Origin: JAVBLU01 sp031553225
GTDB lineage: Bacteria; Bacillota; Clostridia; Christensenellales; UBA1750
Assembly: GCA_031553225.1 (NCBI GenBank)
Contig: JAVBLU010000034.1
Span: 4,439-68,438, forward strand
Direction of reading: 5' to 3'
DNA: 64,000 nt
This document shows positions 57,114-64,000 of the stretch, in pieces; within the stretch, counting starts at the first letter, position 1; every line of letters begins with the position of its first letter. The position numbers were made by a program, and so were the translations under genes. The notes beneath the pieces are model-generated. The model had not been told where the DNA came from and did not search any database. It saw only the letters and a list, made by a program, of their open reading frames with translations.

Positions 57114-59612
57114 TTGTCGGCCGCTAAAAGAGGTTCATCGAAGAAACCCGCGCCCAAAGGGCGCAACCTTGGCGCGGAAGCCCTGGGCCTTGCGCTTATG
57201 GCGCTGGGCGTATTCGTGTTTGTCAGCATGCTCACGGGCGCGGCCGGAGCAATCGGCACGGCCGTCAAGTGGTTCCTGCTGGGGGCGTGCGGGCTGGTCG
57301 CCTACGTTGTGCCGCTTCTGTGCGTGGCGGCCGGCGGCATCGTGATGATGTCCTATAAGATGCGCGCACAGCCCGGAAAGCTTGCGCTGACCCTGCTTTC
57401 CGGCCTGCTGGTCGTCACCATGATGCACCTGCTCGTGCAGAGCCACATCGCCCAGGACGCGGGCTTTGTCAACTTCATCACCGATTCGTACGATTATGCC
57501 CAGCTGACGGCGCACGGCAAGGGCGTGCGCGGCGCGGGCGGCGCGGGCGGCGCGCTCGCTTATCCGCTGCTGGTGGCCTTCGGCGCGGCCGGATCGTGGA
57601 TCATCGCCGCGGCAGGGCTTTTGGGCTGCATACTCGGTCTGACCAGCCTCTCCCTGCGCGACGTGGGGGAGAGAACCGCGCAGATCGCCAAACAGACCAT
57701 CGACGCTTCCGCCGAGCGCGCCGCTCAGATGCGCGAGCGCCGCGAAGCGCGCCTTCAGGAGCGCCAAACCCTGCGCGAGGCCCAGGACGAGCCGCCCGTG
57801 CCCGACCCGTCCCTCCTGCGCGGCCGCAGGCGGCGCGGGGCGGACTTTCATGCGGAGCAGAACGAGGCGCAGCCGGCCGCCGCGGAAGCCCGGCCGGCCG
57901 TGGTCATCGAGGGGATGCTTCCCCAGGACGATCTGCCAGAGCCCGGCCAGATAGCGCCCGTCGCGCCCACGCCCGGCGTGTTTCCCTGGCATGAGCCCGG
58001 CGCAGAGGCGAACGAGGCGGCCGAAGCGGACCCGGAGCCCGACCTTCCGCCCTGGAAACCCGCGCACGCCGCCCATCCACGGGGCAGGAGCGCCGCGGGC
58101 GGGTTCGTGCTGGATGCCGCCGGACAGACGCTGGCCGCGCTGCCTCAGGCCCCGTACGCATATCCCTCCATCGAGCTTCTGCGCGAAGCGCCCTCCCGTA
58201 AGACCAGCCGCAATCCGCGCGAGGAGATGGAGCAAAACGCCCGCAAGCTGGAGGAGACGCTCAAATCCTTCGGCGTGGAAGCCACGGTTACGGGCATATC
58301 GCGCGGCCCGGCCATCACGCGCTATGAGCTGACGCCCGCGCCCGGCGTGCGCGTGTCGCGCATCGCCAGCCTCGCCGACGACCTGGCCCTCAACCTGGCC
58401 GCCATGGGCGTGCGCATCGAGGCGCCCATCCCCGGCAAATCCGCCATCGGCATCGAGGTGCCCAACGCCGAGGTGTCCGTCGTGCCCCTGCGTGACGTGC
58501 TCGACACGGACGAGTTCCGCAACGCTCCCTCGCGCGTTACCTGCGCGCTGGGAAAGGACATCTCCGGCCGCACGATCATCGCCGACCTGGCGCGCTTCCC
58601 CCACGTGCTCATCGCCGGCGCGACCGGTTCGGGCAAGAGCGTGTGCATCAACACGATCATCACCTCCATCCTCTACAAGTCCACCCCGGACGAGGTGAAG
58701 CTCGTGATGATCGACCCCAAGGTGGTCGAACTGTCGGTATACAACGGCATTCCGCACCTGCTGCTGCCGGTGGTCACCGACCCCAAGAAGGCTGCCTCCG
58801 CGCTGCAGTGGGCCGTGACGGAAATGACCGAGCGCTATCAAAAGTTTGCCGACAAGGGCGTGCGCGACCTGAAGGGCTACAACGAAAAGGTGAAGAACCT
58901 GCCCCCGCCGCAGGACGAACACGCGCCGGAGGAGAATCCCCTGCCCCAGATCGTGGTCATCATCGACGAGCTGGCCGACCTGATGATGGTTGCGCCGGGC
59001 GACGTGGAGGACGCGATTTGCCGCCTGGCGCAGCTGGCGCGCGCGGCGGGCATCTACCTGGTCATCGCCACGCAGCGTCCCTCCGTCAACGTCATCACCG
59101 GCGTCATCAAGGCGAACATTCCCTCGCGCATCGCCTTTGCGGTGTCCTCCTACATTGATTCGCGCACCATTTTGGATATGGGCGGCGCGGAGAAGCTTCT
59201 TGGGCGGGGGGACATGCTCTTTAGCCAAAGCGGGGCGGGCAAGCCCGTGCGCGTGCAGGGCGCGCTCGTCACCGAGGGCGAGGTGGAGGAGATCGTGGAG
59301 TTCGTGCGCCAGGGACAGCCGCCCGCCTACGACCAGAACATCATCGAGCATGTGGAGAACACCGCCGTGAAGGACGAGGAGGGCGAGGAGGAGGGCGAGG
59401 TGGATGAGCTGCTCCCCCAGTGTATCGAGCTGGCCATCGATTCGGGCCAGGCCTCCACGTCCATGATCCAGCGCCGCTTCAAGGTGGGCTACGCCCGCGC
59501 CGGCCGCCTGCTGGACGCTATGGAGCTGCGCGGCATCGTGTCCCCGGCGGAGGGCTCCAAGCCGCGCAAAACGCTCATGTCGCGCGAGGAATTTCACCGC
59601 CTGTACGGCTGA
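57114..59612 (+). CDS. ftsK: DNA translocase FtsK/SpoIIIE
   Basis: The 832-residue protein has four N-terminal membrane helices (about residues 25-185, including LGLALMALGVFVFVSML). An acidic Pro-rich linker (about 225-335) is followed by the motor domain with Walker A GATGSGKSV (about residue 502) and Walker B VVIIDELADLMM (about 620). The C-terminal gamma winged helix (about 765-830, with DSGQASTSMIQRRFKVGYAR) reads KOPS-like sequences. It pumps chromosome DNA at the division or sporulation septum. The start is a TTG with GGGGGA eight bases upstream. It is preceded by a strong promoter and an unusual repeat array. Whether it serves division, sporulation or both is not shown. Confidence 0.95.
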   Translation: MSAAKRGSSKKPAPKGRNLGAEALGLALMALGVFVFVSMLTGAAGAIGTAVKWFLLGACGLVAYVVPLLCVAAGGIVMMSYKMRAQPGKLALTLLSGLLVVTMMHLLVQSHIAQDAGFVNFITDSYDYAQLTAHGKGVRGAGGAGGALAYPLLVAFGAAGSWIIAAAGLLGCILGLTSLSLRDVGERTAQIAKQTIDASAERAAQMRERREARLQERQTLREAQDEPPVPDPSLLRGRRRRGADFHAEQNEAQPAAAEARPAVVIEGMLPQDDLPEPGQIAPVAPTPGVFPWHEPGAEANEAAEADPEPDLPPWKPAHAAHPRGRSAAGGFVLDAAGQTLAALPQAPYAYPSIELLREAPSRKTSRNPREEMEQNARKLEETLKSFGVEATVTGISRGPAITRYELTPAPGVRVSRIASLADDLALNLAAMGVRIEAPIPGKSAIGIEVPNAEVSVVPLRDVLDTDEFRNAPSRVTCALGKDISGRTIIADLARFPHVLIAGATGSGKSVCINTIITSILYKSTPDEVKLVMIDPKVVELSVYNGIPHLLLPVVTDPKKAASALQWAVTEMTERYQKFADKGVRDLKGYNEKVKNLPPPQDEHAPEENPLPQIVVIIDELADLMMVAPGDVEDAICRLAQLARAAGIYLVIATQRPSVNVITGVIKANIPSRIAFAVSSYIDSRTILDMGGAEKLLGRGDMLFSQSGAGKPVRVQGALVTEGEVEEIVEFVRQGQPPAYDQNIIEHVENTAVKDEEGEEEGEVDELLPQCIELAIDSGQASTSMIQRRFKVGYARAGRLLDAMELRGIVSPAEGSKPRKTLMSREEFHRLYG

Positions 59613-59654
59613 GAGGCGAAGGCGTAAAATGTACGCGAGTAAAGGACGGACCAC

Positions 59655-60956
59655 ATGACCATCGGCGTCGTATCGCTTGGCTGCGCGAAAAACCGTGTGG
59701 ATACGGAGGTGATGCTCGGGCTGCTGCGGCAGGCCGGGCACGACTTTACCGACCATCCCGCGGCGGCCGACGCGCTTATCGTGAACACGTGCGGGTTCAT
59801 CGAGCCCGCCAAAGAAGAATCCATCGGTGCGATTCTGGACATGGCGCGCTACAAGCGGGAGGGCCGCTGCCGGGCGCTCATCGTCACCGGGTGCCTTTCC
59901 CAGCGCTACGGACAGGAGCTGTACGACGATCTGCCCGAGGTGGACGCCATCGTGGGCGTGTCCGACTACGACCGCATCGCCGAGATTGTGCAGCGGGCCG
60001 CTGCCGAGCGCTTCTACCTGCCAGGCGGCCTGCCGCGCTATATCGAGGGCGTGGAGCGCGTGCGCACGACGCCGCCCTACACCGCCTACGTGAAGGTGGC
60101 CGACGGGTGTGACAACCGCTGCAGCTACTGCGCCATTCCGGGCATTCGCGGGCCGTTTGCGTCGCGGCCGTACGACGCGGTGCTTCACGAGTGCCGCCGG
60201 CTGGTACAGAGCGGCGCGCGGGAGCTGTCGCTCATCGCCCAGGACACCACGCGCTTTGGCGAGGACCTGACAGGCCGCAAGCTTCTGCCGCAGCTGCTTG
60301 CCGACGTGTCCGGCCTGCTGCCGGGGGGCTTTACCCGCGCGCTATACCTGTACCCCGCGCGCGTGGACGAGCGGTTGCTGGACGCATTGTCCCTGCCGGG
60401 CGTGTGCCCGTACCTGGACATTCCCATGCAGCACGTCAGCGACCGGCTGCTGCGGCTGATGAACCGGCGCGGCTGCGCGGAGGACCTCTCGCGCCTGCAC
60501 GCCGCGGCGCGCAGCCGCGGCTTTACCCTGCGTACCACGGTCATTTGCGGCTTTCCTGGGGAGACGGCCGCCGAGCACCAGGAGCTGCTCGCCTTTCTGG
60601 CCAGCCATCCCTTCGACCGCTTGGGCGCGTTTGCGTACTCGCCCGAAGAGGACACGCTGGCGGCGGATATGCCCGGTCAAGTGGACCCGCAGGAGGCGGC
60701 GGCCCGCGTGGAGGCCGTGATGAAGCAGCAGGAGCGCATCTCCGCCGGGCTGCTCAAGCGCCGCGTGGGGCGCACCGAGCGCGTGCTTGTGGAAGGCCGC
60801 GAGGGCGGGCGCTACCGCGGCCGTACCATGGCCGAGGCGCCCGAATCGGACGGCGTGGTGTTTTTTACCGCCAAGCAGTCCTACGAGACAGGGGCATTTG
60901 CCTGCGTGCGCATTGAAAGCTCGTCCGTGCACGACCTGCAGGGGGTGGCAGAATGA
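59655..60956 (+). CDS. rimO: Ribosomal protein S12 methylthiotransferase
   Basis: The 433-residue radical SAM enzyme has the RimO/MiaB layout. An N-terminal UPF0004 domain holds three cluster Cys (SLGCAKNRVD, NTCGF and TGCLSQRYG). The radical SAM core has the C-x3-C-x2-C motif GCDNRCSYCAIP (about 153-164), with a C-terminal TRAM domain. The start GVVSLGCAKNRVDTE and the CAIPGIRGPFASRP segment match RimO rather than MiaB. It methylthiolates an Asp of ribosomal protein S12. It overlaps pgsA by ATGA, placing it in the ftsK-rimO-pgsA-cinA-recA block typical of Firmicutes. Confidence 0.95.
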   Translation: MTIGVVSLGCAKNRVDTEVMLGLLRQAGHDFTDHPAAADALIVNTCGFIEPAKEESIGAILDMARYKREGRCRALIVTGCLSQRYGQELYDDLPEVDAIVGVSDYDRIAEIVQRAAAERFYLPGGLPRYIEGVERVRTTPPYTAYVKVADGCDNRCSYCAIPGIRGPFASRPYDAVLHECRRLVQSGARELSLIAQDTTRFGEDLTGRKLLPQLLADVSGLLPGGFTRALYLYPARVDERLLDALSLPGVCPYLDIPMQHVSDRLLRLMNRRGCAEDLSRLHAAARSRGFTLRTTVICGFPGETAAEHQELLAFLASHPFDRLGAFAYSPEEDTLAADMPGQVDPQEAAARVEAVMKQQERISAGLLKRRVGRTERVLVEGREGGRYRGRTMAEAPESDGVVFFTAKQSYETGAFACVRIESSSVHDLQGVAE

Positions 60957-61510
60957 CGCTCTCCAACCGGATCACCCTGCTGAGGGTGATTGCGGTGCCG
61001 TTTCTCATCCTTGCCTGGTACGCCCTGCCGGGGCAGCCATACCTGGCGGCCGCCCTGTTCGTGCTCGCCGCCCTGTCCGACATTTTGGACGGCGCGGTGG
61101 CGCGTCAGCGCGGCGAGATCACGGTATTCGGGCAGTTTATGGACCCCATCGCCGATAAGATCCTCGTGTTGACCGCGACGCTTCTACTGTTGGGCGCAGG
61201 GCGCATGCCCATGTGGGCGGGGCTTTGCTTTGTGCTGCGCGAGGTGTGGGTGTCCGGCGTGCGGCTGGTGGCCGTGTCGGCGGGCGAGGTGGTGGCCGCC
61301 TCGCTTCTTGGCAAGCTGAAAACCGTTACGCAGATGGTGGCCATCGTGCTGCTCATGATCGGCAACTGGCCGTTCTCCTATGTGCGCTTTCCCATGGACA
61401 TGGTGTGGCTTCTCGCCTCCACGGCATTTTGCCTATGGTCGGGCGTGGAATACACGCTAAAGAATCTGCCCGCGTTCCGTGCGCGCGGAAAATCGGAGGG
61501 GCATTCATGA
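60953..61510 (+). CDS. pgsA: CDP-diacylglycerol-glycerol-3-phosphate 3-phosphatidyltransferase
   Basis: The 185-residue membrane enzyme makes phosphatidylglycerophosphate from CDP-diacylglycerol and glycerol-3-phosphate, a step in anionic phospholipid synthesis. The CDP-alcohol phosphotransferase signature spans about residues 42-67: SDILDGAVARQRGE then FGQFMDPIADK, which hold all the Asp ligands. Around five helices are visible. It is coupled by ATGA to both rimO and cinA. Confidence 0.95.
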   Translation: MTLSNRITLLRVIAVPFLILAWYALPGQPYLAAALFVLAALSDILDGAVARQRGEITVFGQFMDPIADKILVLTATLLLLGAGRMPMWAGLCFVLREVWVSGVRLVAVSAGEVVAASLLGKLKTVTQMVAIVLLMIGNWPFSYVRFPMDMVWLLASTAFCLWSGVEYTLKNLPAFRARGKSEGHS

Positions 61511-62760
61511 GGGCGGAGATCATCAGCGTGGGCACCGAGCTGCTCATGGGGCAGATCGTGAACACGGACGCGGCGTACCTGGCGCGGCAGCTGCAGGCGC
61601 TGGGTATCGATACCTTCCACCAGGACGTGGTGGGCGACAACCATGGCCGTATGCGCGCCGTCATCGAGGAAGCCCTTGGGCGTTCGGACGTGCTGTTGCT
61701 CTCGGGAGGCCTGGGGCCGACCGTGGACGATATGACCAAGGAGGTTCTGGCCGACGCGCTGCGCGTGCCCATGGTGGAGGACGCCGCCTCGCGCGCCCGT
61801 CTGGAAGCGCACTTTGCCTCCCGCGGGCGCGCCATGACGCCCAACAACCTGCGGCAGGCGATCTTTCCGCAGGGCGCGCGAATCCTGCCCAACGAATGCG
61901 GCACGGCGCCCGGCTGCTATGTGCAAACGCCCGCCGGGCGGCACGTGTTCGTCATGCCCGGGCCCCCGCACGAGCTGCAGGACATGTTTACCCGCCAGGT
62001 GGCCCCAATCCTTGAGGCGCTGTCGCAGTTCACGCTGGCGTCCCGCATGCTGCGCGTGTTCGGCGTGGGCGAGTCCGCCGCCGCGCACGCGCTGCGTGAC
62101 CTGATCGACCAGCAGACCAACCCCACAATCGCCCCATACGCCAGCATCGGCGAAATGTCCCTGCGCCTGACGGCCAAGGTCGCCCGCGGGCAGGACGCCG
62201 CGCCGCTGCTTGATCCGCTGGAGCGGGAGATCCGCGCCCGCCTGGGCGAGGGGGTGTACAGTGCGTGCGATGAGTCGCTTCCCGAGGTGGCGGCGCGGCT
62301 GCTTATGGAGCAGGGCAAAACCGTCGTCTTGGCCGAGAGCTGCACCGGCGGCCGCATCGCCGATTGGCTGGTGGGCGTGCCGGGCATCTCCAAGGCGCTG
62401 GTGGAGGGACACGTCACCTACGCGAACGAGGCAAAAATCCGCGTGCTGGGCGTGCGGCCGCAAACCCTCTCGCAGCACGGGGCCGTAAGCGAACAATGCG
62501 CCAGGGAGATGGCGGAGGGCGCAAGGCAACGCTCGGGCGCCGACGTGGCGCTGGCCGTTACGGGCATTGCCGGGCCGGACGGCGGCAGCCCCGAGAAGCC
62601 CGTGGGTCTGGTGTACTTCGGGCTTTCCGACGGGGATGGCACCATCGCCCTGCGGCGCGAGGTGGGCTTTCGGCGCGAACGCGAGCACATTCGTACGCTG
62701 GCCAGCCTCACGGCCCTGGATATCCTGCGCAGACGCCTGCTACATATTGCTATTTCATAA
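61507..62760 (+). CDS. cinA: CinA-family protein (competence/damage-inducible)
   Basis: The 417-residue protein combines an N-terminal MoCF/MogA-like domain (SVGTELLMGQIVNTDAAYL, LLSGGLGPTVDDMTKE) and a C-terminal nicotinamide-nucleotide amidase-type CinA domain. The second domain shows VVLAESCTGGRIADWL, GVPGISKAL and ALAVTGIAGPDGG. In other bacteria it recycles damaged pyridine nucleotides or is co-expressed with recA in competence. The ATG overlaps the pgsA stop codon. recA starts 23 bases after its end, as in many Firmicutes. Confidence 0.94.
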   Translation: MRAEIISVGTELLMGQIVNTDAAYLARQLQALGIDTFHQDVVGDNHGRMRAVIEEALGRSDVLLLSGGLGPTVDDMTKEVLADALRVPMVEDAASRARLEAHFASRGRAMTPNNLRQAIFPQGARILPNECGTAPGCYVQTPAGRHVFVMPGPPHELQDMFTRQVAPILEALSQFTLASRMLRVFGVGESAAAHALRDLIDQQTNPTIAPYASIGEMSLRLTAKVARGQDAAPLLDPLEREIRARLGEGVYSACDESLPEVAARLLMEQGKTVVLAESCTGGRIADWLVGVPGISKALVEGHVTYANEAKIRVLGVRPQTLSQHGAVSEQCAREMAEGARQRSGADVALAVTGIAGPDGGSPEKPVGLVYFGLSDGDGTIALRREVGFRREREHIRTLASLTALDILRRRLLHIAIS

Positions 62761-62783
62761 GGGAAGAGGAAGGAAGGGGCAGC

Positions 62784-63881
62784 ATGGCAGACAAGGATAA
62801 AAACGGAAAAACAACCCAAAGGCTGGCGCCCGTAGAGAATGCCGACGAGCGCAAGAAAGCGCTGGACGCGGCGCTTGCCCATATCGAGAAGTCCTTTGGC
62901 AAGGGGTCGCTGATGAAGCTGGGCGAGAAGGCGAACCTGAACGAGGTGAACGTCCTCTCCACCGGATGCTTGGACATCGATATCTGCCTGGGCGTAGGCG
63001 GCGTGCCTCGCGGCCGGATCGTGGAGATATACGGTCCCGAGTCGTCGGGTAAGACGACCATCGCCCTGCATATGATCGCATCCGCGCAGCGGGAAGGCGG
63101 CGTGGCGGCGTTTGTGGACGCCGAGCATGCGCTGGATCCATCCTATGCGCGCAAGCTGGGCGTGAACATCGACGAGCTGTACGTCTCTCAGCCGGATACG
63201 GGCGAGCAGGCGCTGGAGATCACCGAGGCGCTCGTGCGCTCCGGCGCGGTGGACATCGTGGTGGTGGACTCCGTGGCCGCCTTAACGCCCAAGGCCGAGA
63301 TTGAGGGCGAAATGGGCGACTCGCACGTTGGGCTTCAGGCGCGCCTCATGTCCCAGGCGCTGCGCAAACTGGCGGGCGTTATCTCCAAAACGAACGCCAT
63401 CGTCATCTTCATCAACCAGCTGCGCGAAAAGGTGGGCGTCATGTTCGGCAACCCCGAGACGACCACGGGCGGCAAGGCGCTTAAGTTCTACGCCACCATC
63501 CGCATCGATATCCGGCGTGGCGAACAGATCAAGAACGGCACGGACGTGATCGGCAACCGCACCAAGTTCAAGGTGGTCAAGAACAAGGTGGCCCCGCCCT
63601 TCCGCGCCTGTGAGTTTGACATGCTGTACGGCGAGGGCGTCTCCGTGCACGGCTCCATATTGGACCTGGCCGTGCAGCAGGACATCATCCAGAAATCCGG
63701 CTCGTGGTTCGGCTATGAAGGCCAGCGCATCGGGCAGGGCCGCGAGAACGCCCGCGCCTGGCTAAAAACCCATCCCGCGGAGTGCAACCTCATCGAGAAC
63801 CGCATCCGCAGCGAGTTCGCGCTCGGGCATATCGAGGCGAACGTTGTAGCGGCCGGGGGCGACGAGGGCGAGGACGATTAA
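62784..63881 (+). CDS. recA: Recombinase A
   Basis: The 365-residue recombinase carries Walker A GPESSGKTT (about residue 84), Walker B DIVVVDSVAALTP (about 157), the L1/L2 loop regions (GEMGDSHVGLQARLMSQAL, then FINQLREKVGVMFGNPE) and the GGKALKF segment. Its acidic C-terminal tail (GGDEGEDD) is typical. It promotes strand exchange and SOS induction. GGAAGGGG precedes the ATG at 62784. It closes the ftsK-rimO-pgsA-cinA-recA block. The gene's end is followed by GC-rich DNA with a perfect hairpin at 63937-63957 and no gene before the window edge. Confidence 0.97.
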   Translation: MADKDKNGKTTQRLAPVENADERKKALDAALAHIEKSFGKGSLMKLGEKANLNEVNVLSTGCLDIDICLGVGGVPRGRIVEIYGPESSGKTTIALHMIASAQREGGVAAFVDAEHALDPSYARKLGVNIDELYVSQPDTGEQALEITEALVRSGAVDIVVVDSVAALTPKAEIEGEMGDSHVGLQARLMSQALRKLAGVISKTNAIVIFINQLREKVGVMFGNPETTTGGKALKFYATIRIDIRRGEQIKNGTDVIGNRTKFKVVKNKVAPPFRACEFDMLYGEGVSVHGSILDLAVQQDIIQKSGSWFGYEGQRIGQGRENARAWLKTHPAECNLIENRIRSEFALGHIEANVVAAGGDEGEDD

Positions 63882-63936
63882 TCCGCCAAACATCTAAAGA
63901 GAGGCCCGCGGGCGGGACGCCCCCCGGCCGGACGTT

Positions 63937-63957
63937 GGGGCGCCCGAAGGGCGCCCC
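63937..63957 (+). terminator. Perfect GC hairpin after recA
   Basis: GGGGCGCCC / GGGCGCCCC pair completely around a GAA triloop, 55 bases after recA. There is no T tract. The hairpin may end the recA transcript. Confidence 0.5.
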
Positions 63958-64000
63958 AGGCGCCGGCCAAGCCCACAGCCCGTTGCGCCCACGCGCGGGC

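Noticed and set aside
57135..60188. Minus-strand open frame of 1017 codons opposite ftsK and rimO
   Set aside because: It is the mirror of two well-supported genes in very GC-rich DNA, where stop codons are rare on both strands. The translation is His/Arg-rich and matches no fold.

Overview
This window looks like chromosome from a high-GC (about two-thirds G+C) anaerobic member of the Firmicutes, class Clostridia. Evidence for the lineage is the AGGAGG ribosome binding sites, sigma-A promoters of the TTG-17-TATAAT kind, frequent TTG and GTG starts, YesN/YesM-type signalling, split transketolase, the MoxR-DUF58-transglutaminase operon, and the order ftsK - rimO - pgsA - cinA - recA at the right end. 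Hybrid cluster protein, Fnr-like regulators and iron-sulfur flavoenzymes point to anaerobic life. No rRNA, tRNA, insertion sequence, phage or CRISPR array was seen. The assignment to a lineage is inference.

Layout. 1-3.2 kb: an SLH-type exported protein, then hcp divergent from a Crp/Fnr regulator. 3.2-13.3 kb: a carbohydrate catabolism region with split transketolase, a beta-hydroxyacid dehydrogenase, a GH127 glycosidase coupled to a UroD-family protein, an SDR dehydrogenase and a YesN/YesM two-component system. No sugar transporter is present. 13.4-15 kb: a second Crp/Fnr regulator divergent from a 4Fe-4S protein, with the same promoter design as the hcp locus. 15.2-17.4 kb: an AT-richer patch with an ECF sigma factor and an RsgI-like anti-sigma protein carrying three PepSY repeats. 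17.5-22 kb: a complete minus-strand transcription unit (promoter, four redox genes, terminator) resembling an anaerobic glycerol-3-phosphate dehydrogenase system. 22.1-26.2 kb: a 44-residue protein with its own terminator, then a heterodimeric ABC exporter behind an inverted repeat.

26.3-32 kb: a GNAT acetyltransferase and a metabolic cluster of unknown purpose: aldo/keto reductase, deoxyhypusine-synthase-like protein, HAD phosphatase, PfkB kinase and EamA transporter. 32-36.7 kb: transglutaminase, DUF58 and MoxR ATPase genes joined by ATGA overlaps. 37-41.7 kb: P-type cation ATPase, small P-loop protein, threonine synthase. 41.7-50.1 kb: UroD-family protein, a degenerate DUF815-like ATPase, sorbitol-6-phosphate dehydrogenase, a wall-type polysaccharide deacetylase, a 2H phosphoesterase/NUDIX pair, a CPBP protease, and a PfkB/SIS pair resembling fructosamine kinase and deglycase. 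50.3-55.9 kb: VOC protein, a solitary fumarase alpha-type subunit, and an Lhr-like helicase. 56.2-64 kb: a probable lipoprotein, a seven-copy tandem repeat abutting the ftsK promoter, then the housekeeping block ending in recA.

The best candidates for something undescribed are the deoxyhypusine-synthase-like/HAD/PfkB cluster, the paired Fnr-type modules, the 44-residue gene beside the exporter, and the repeat array at the ftsK promoter. All functions are read from sequence motifs and family knowledge; no database search was run.
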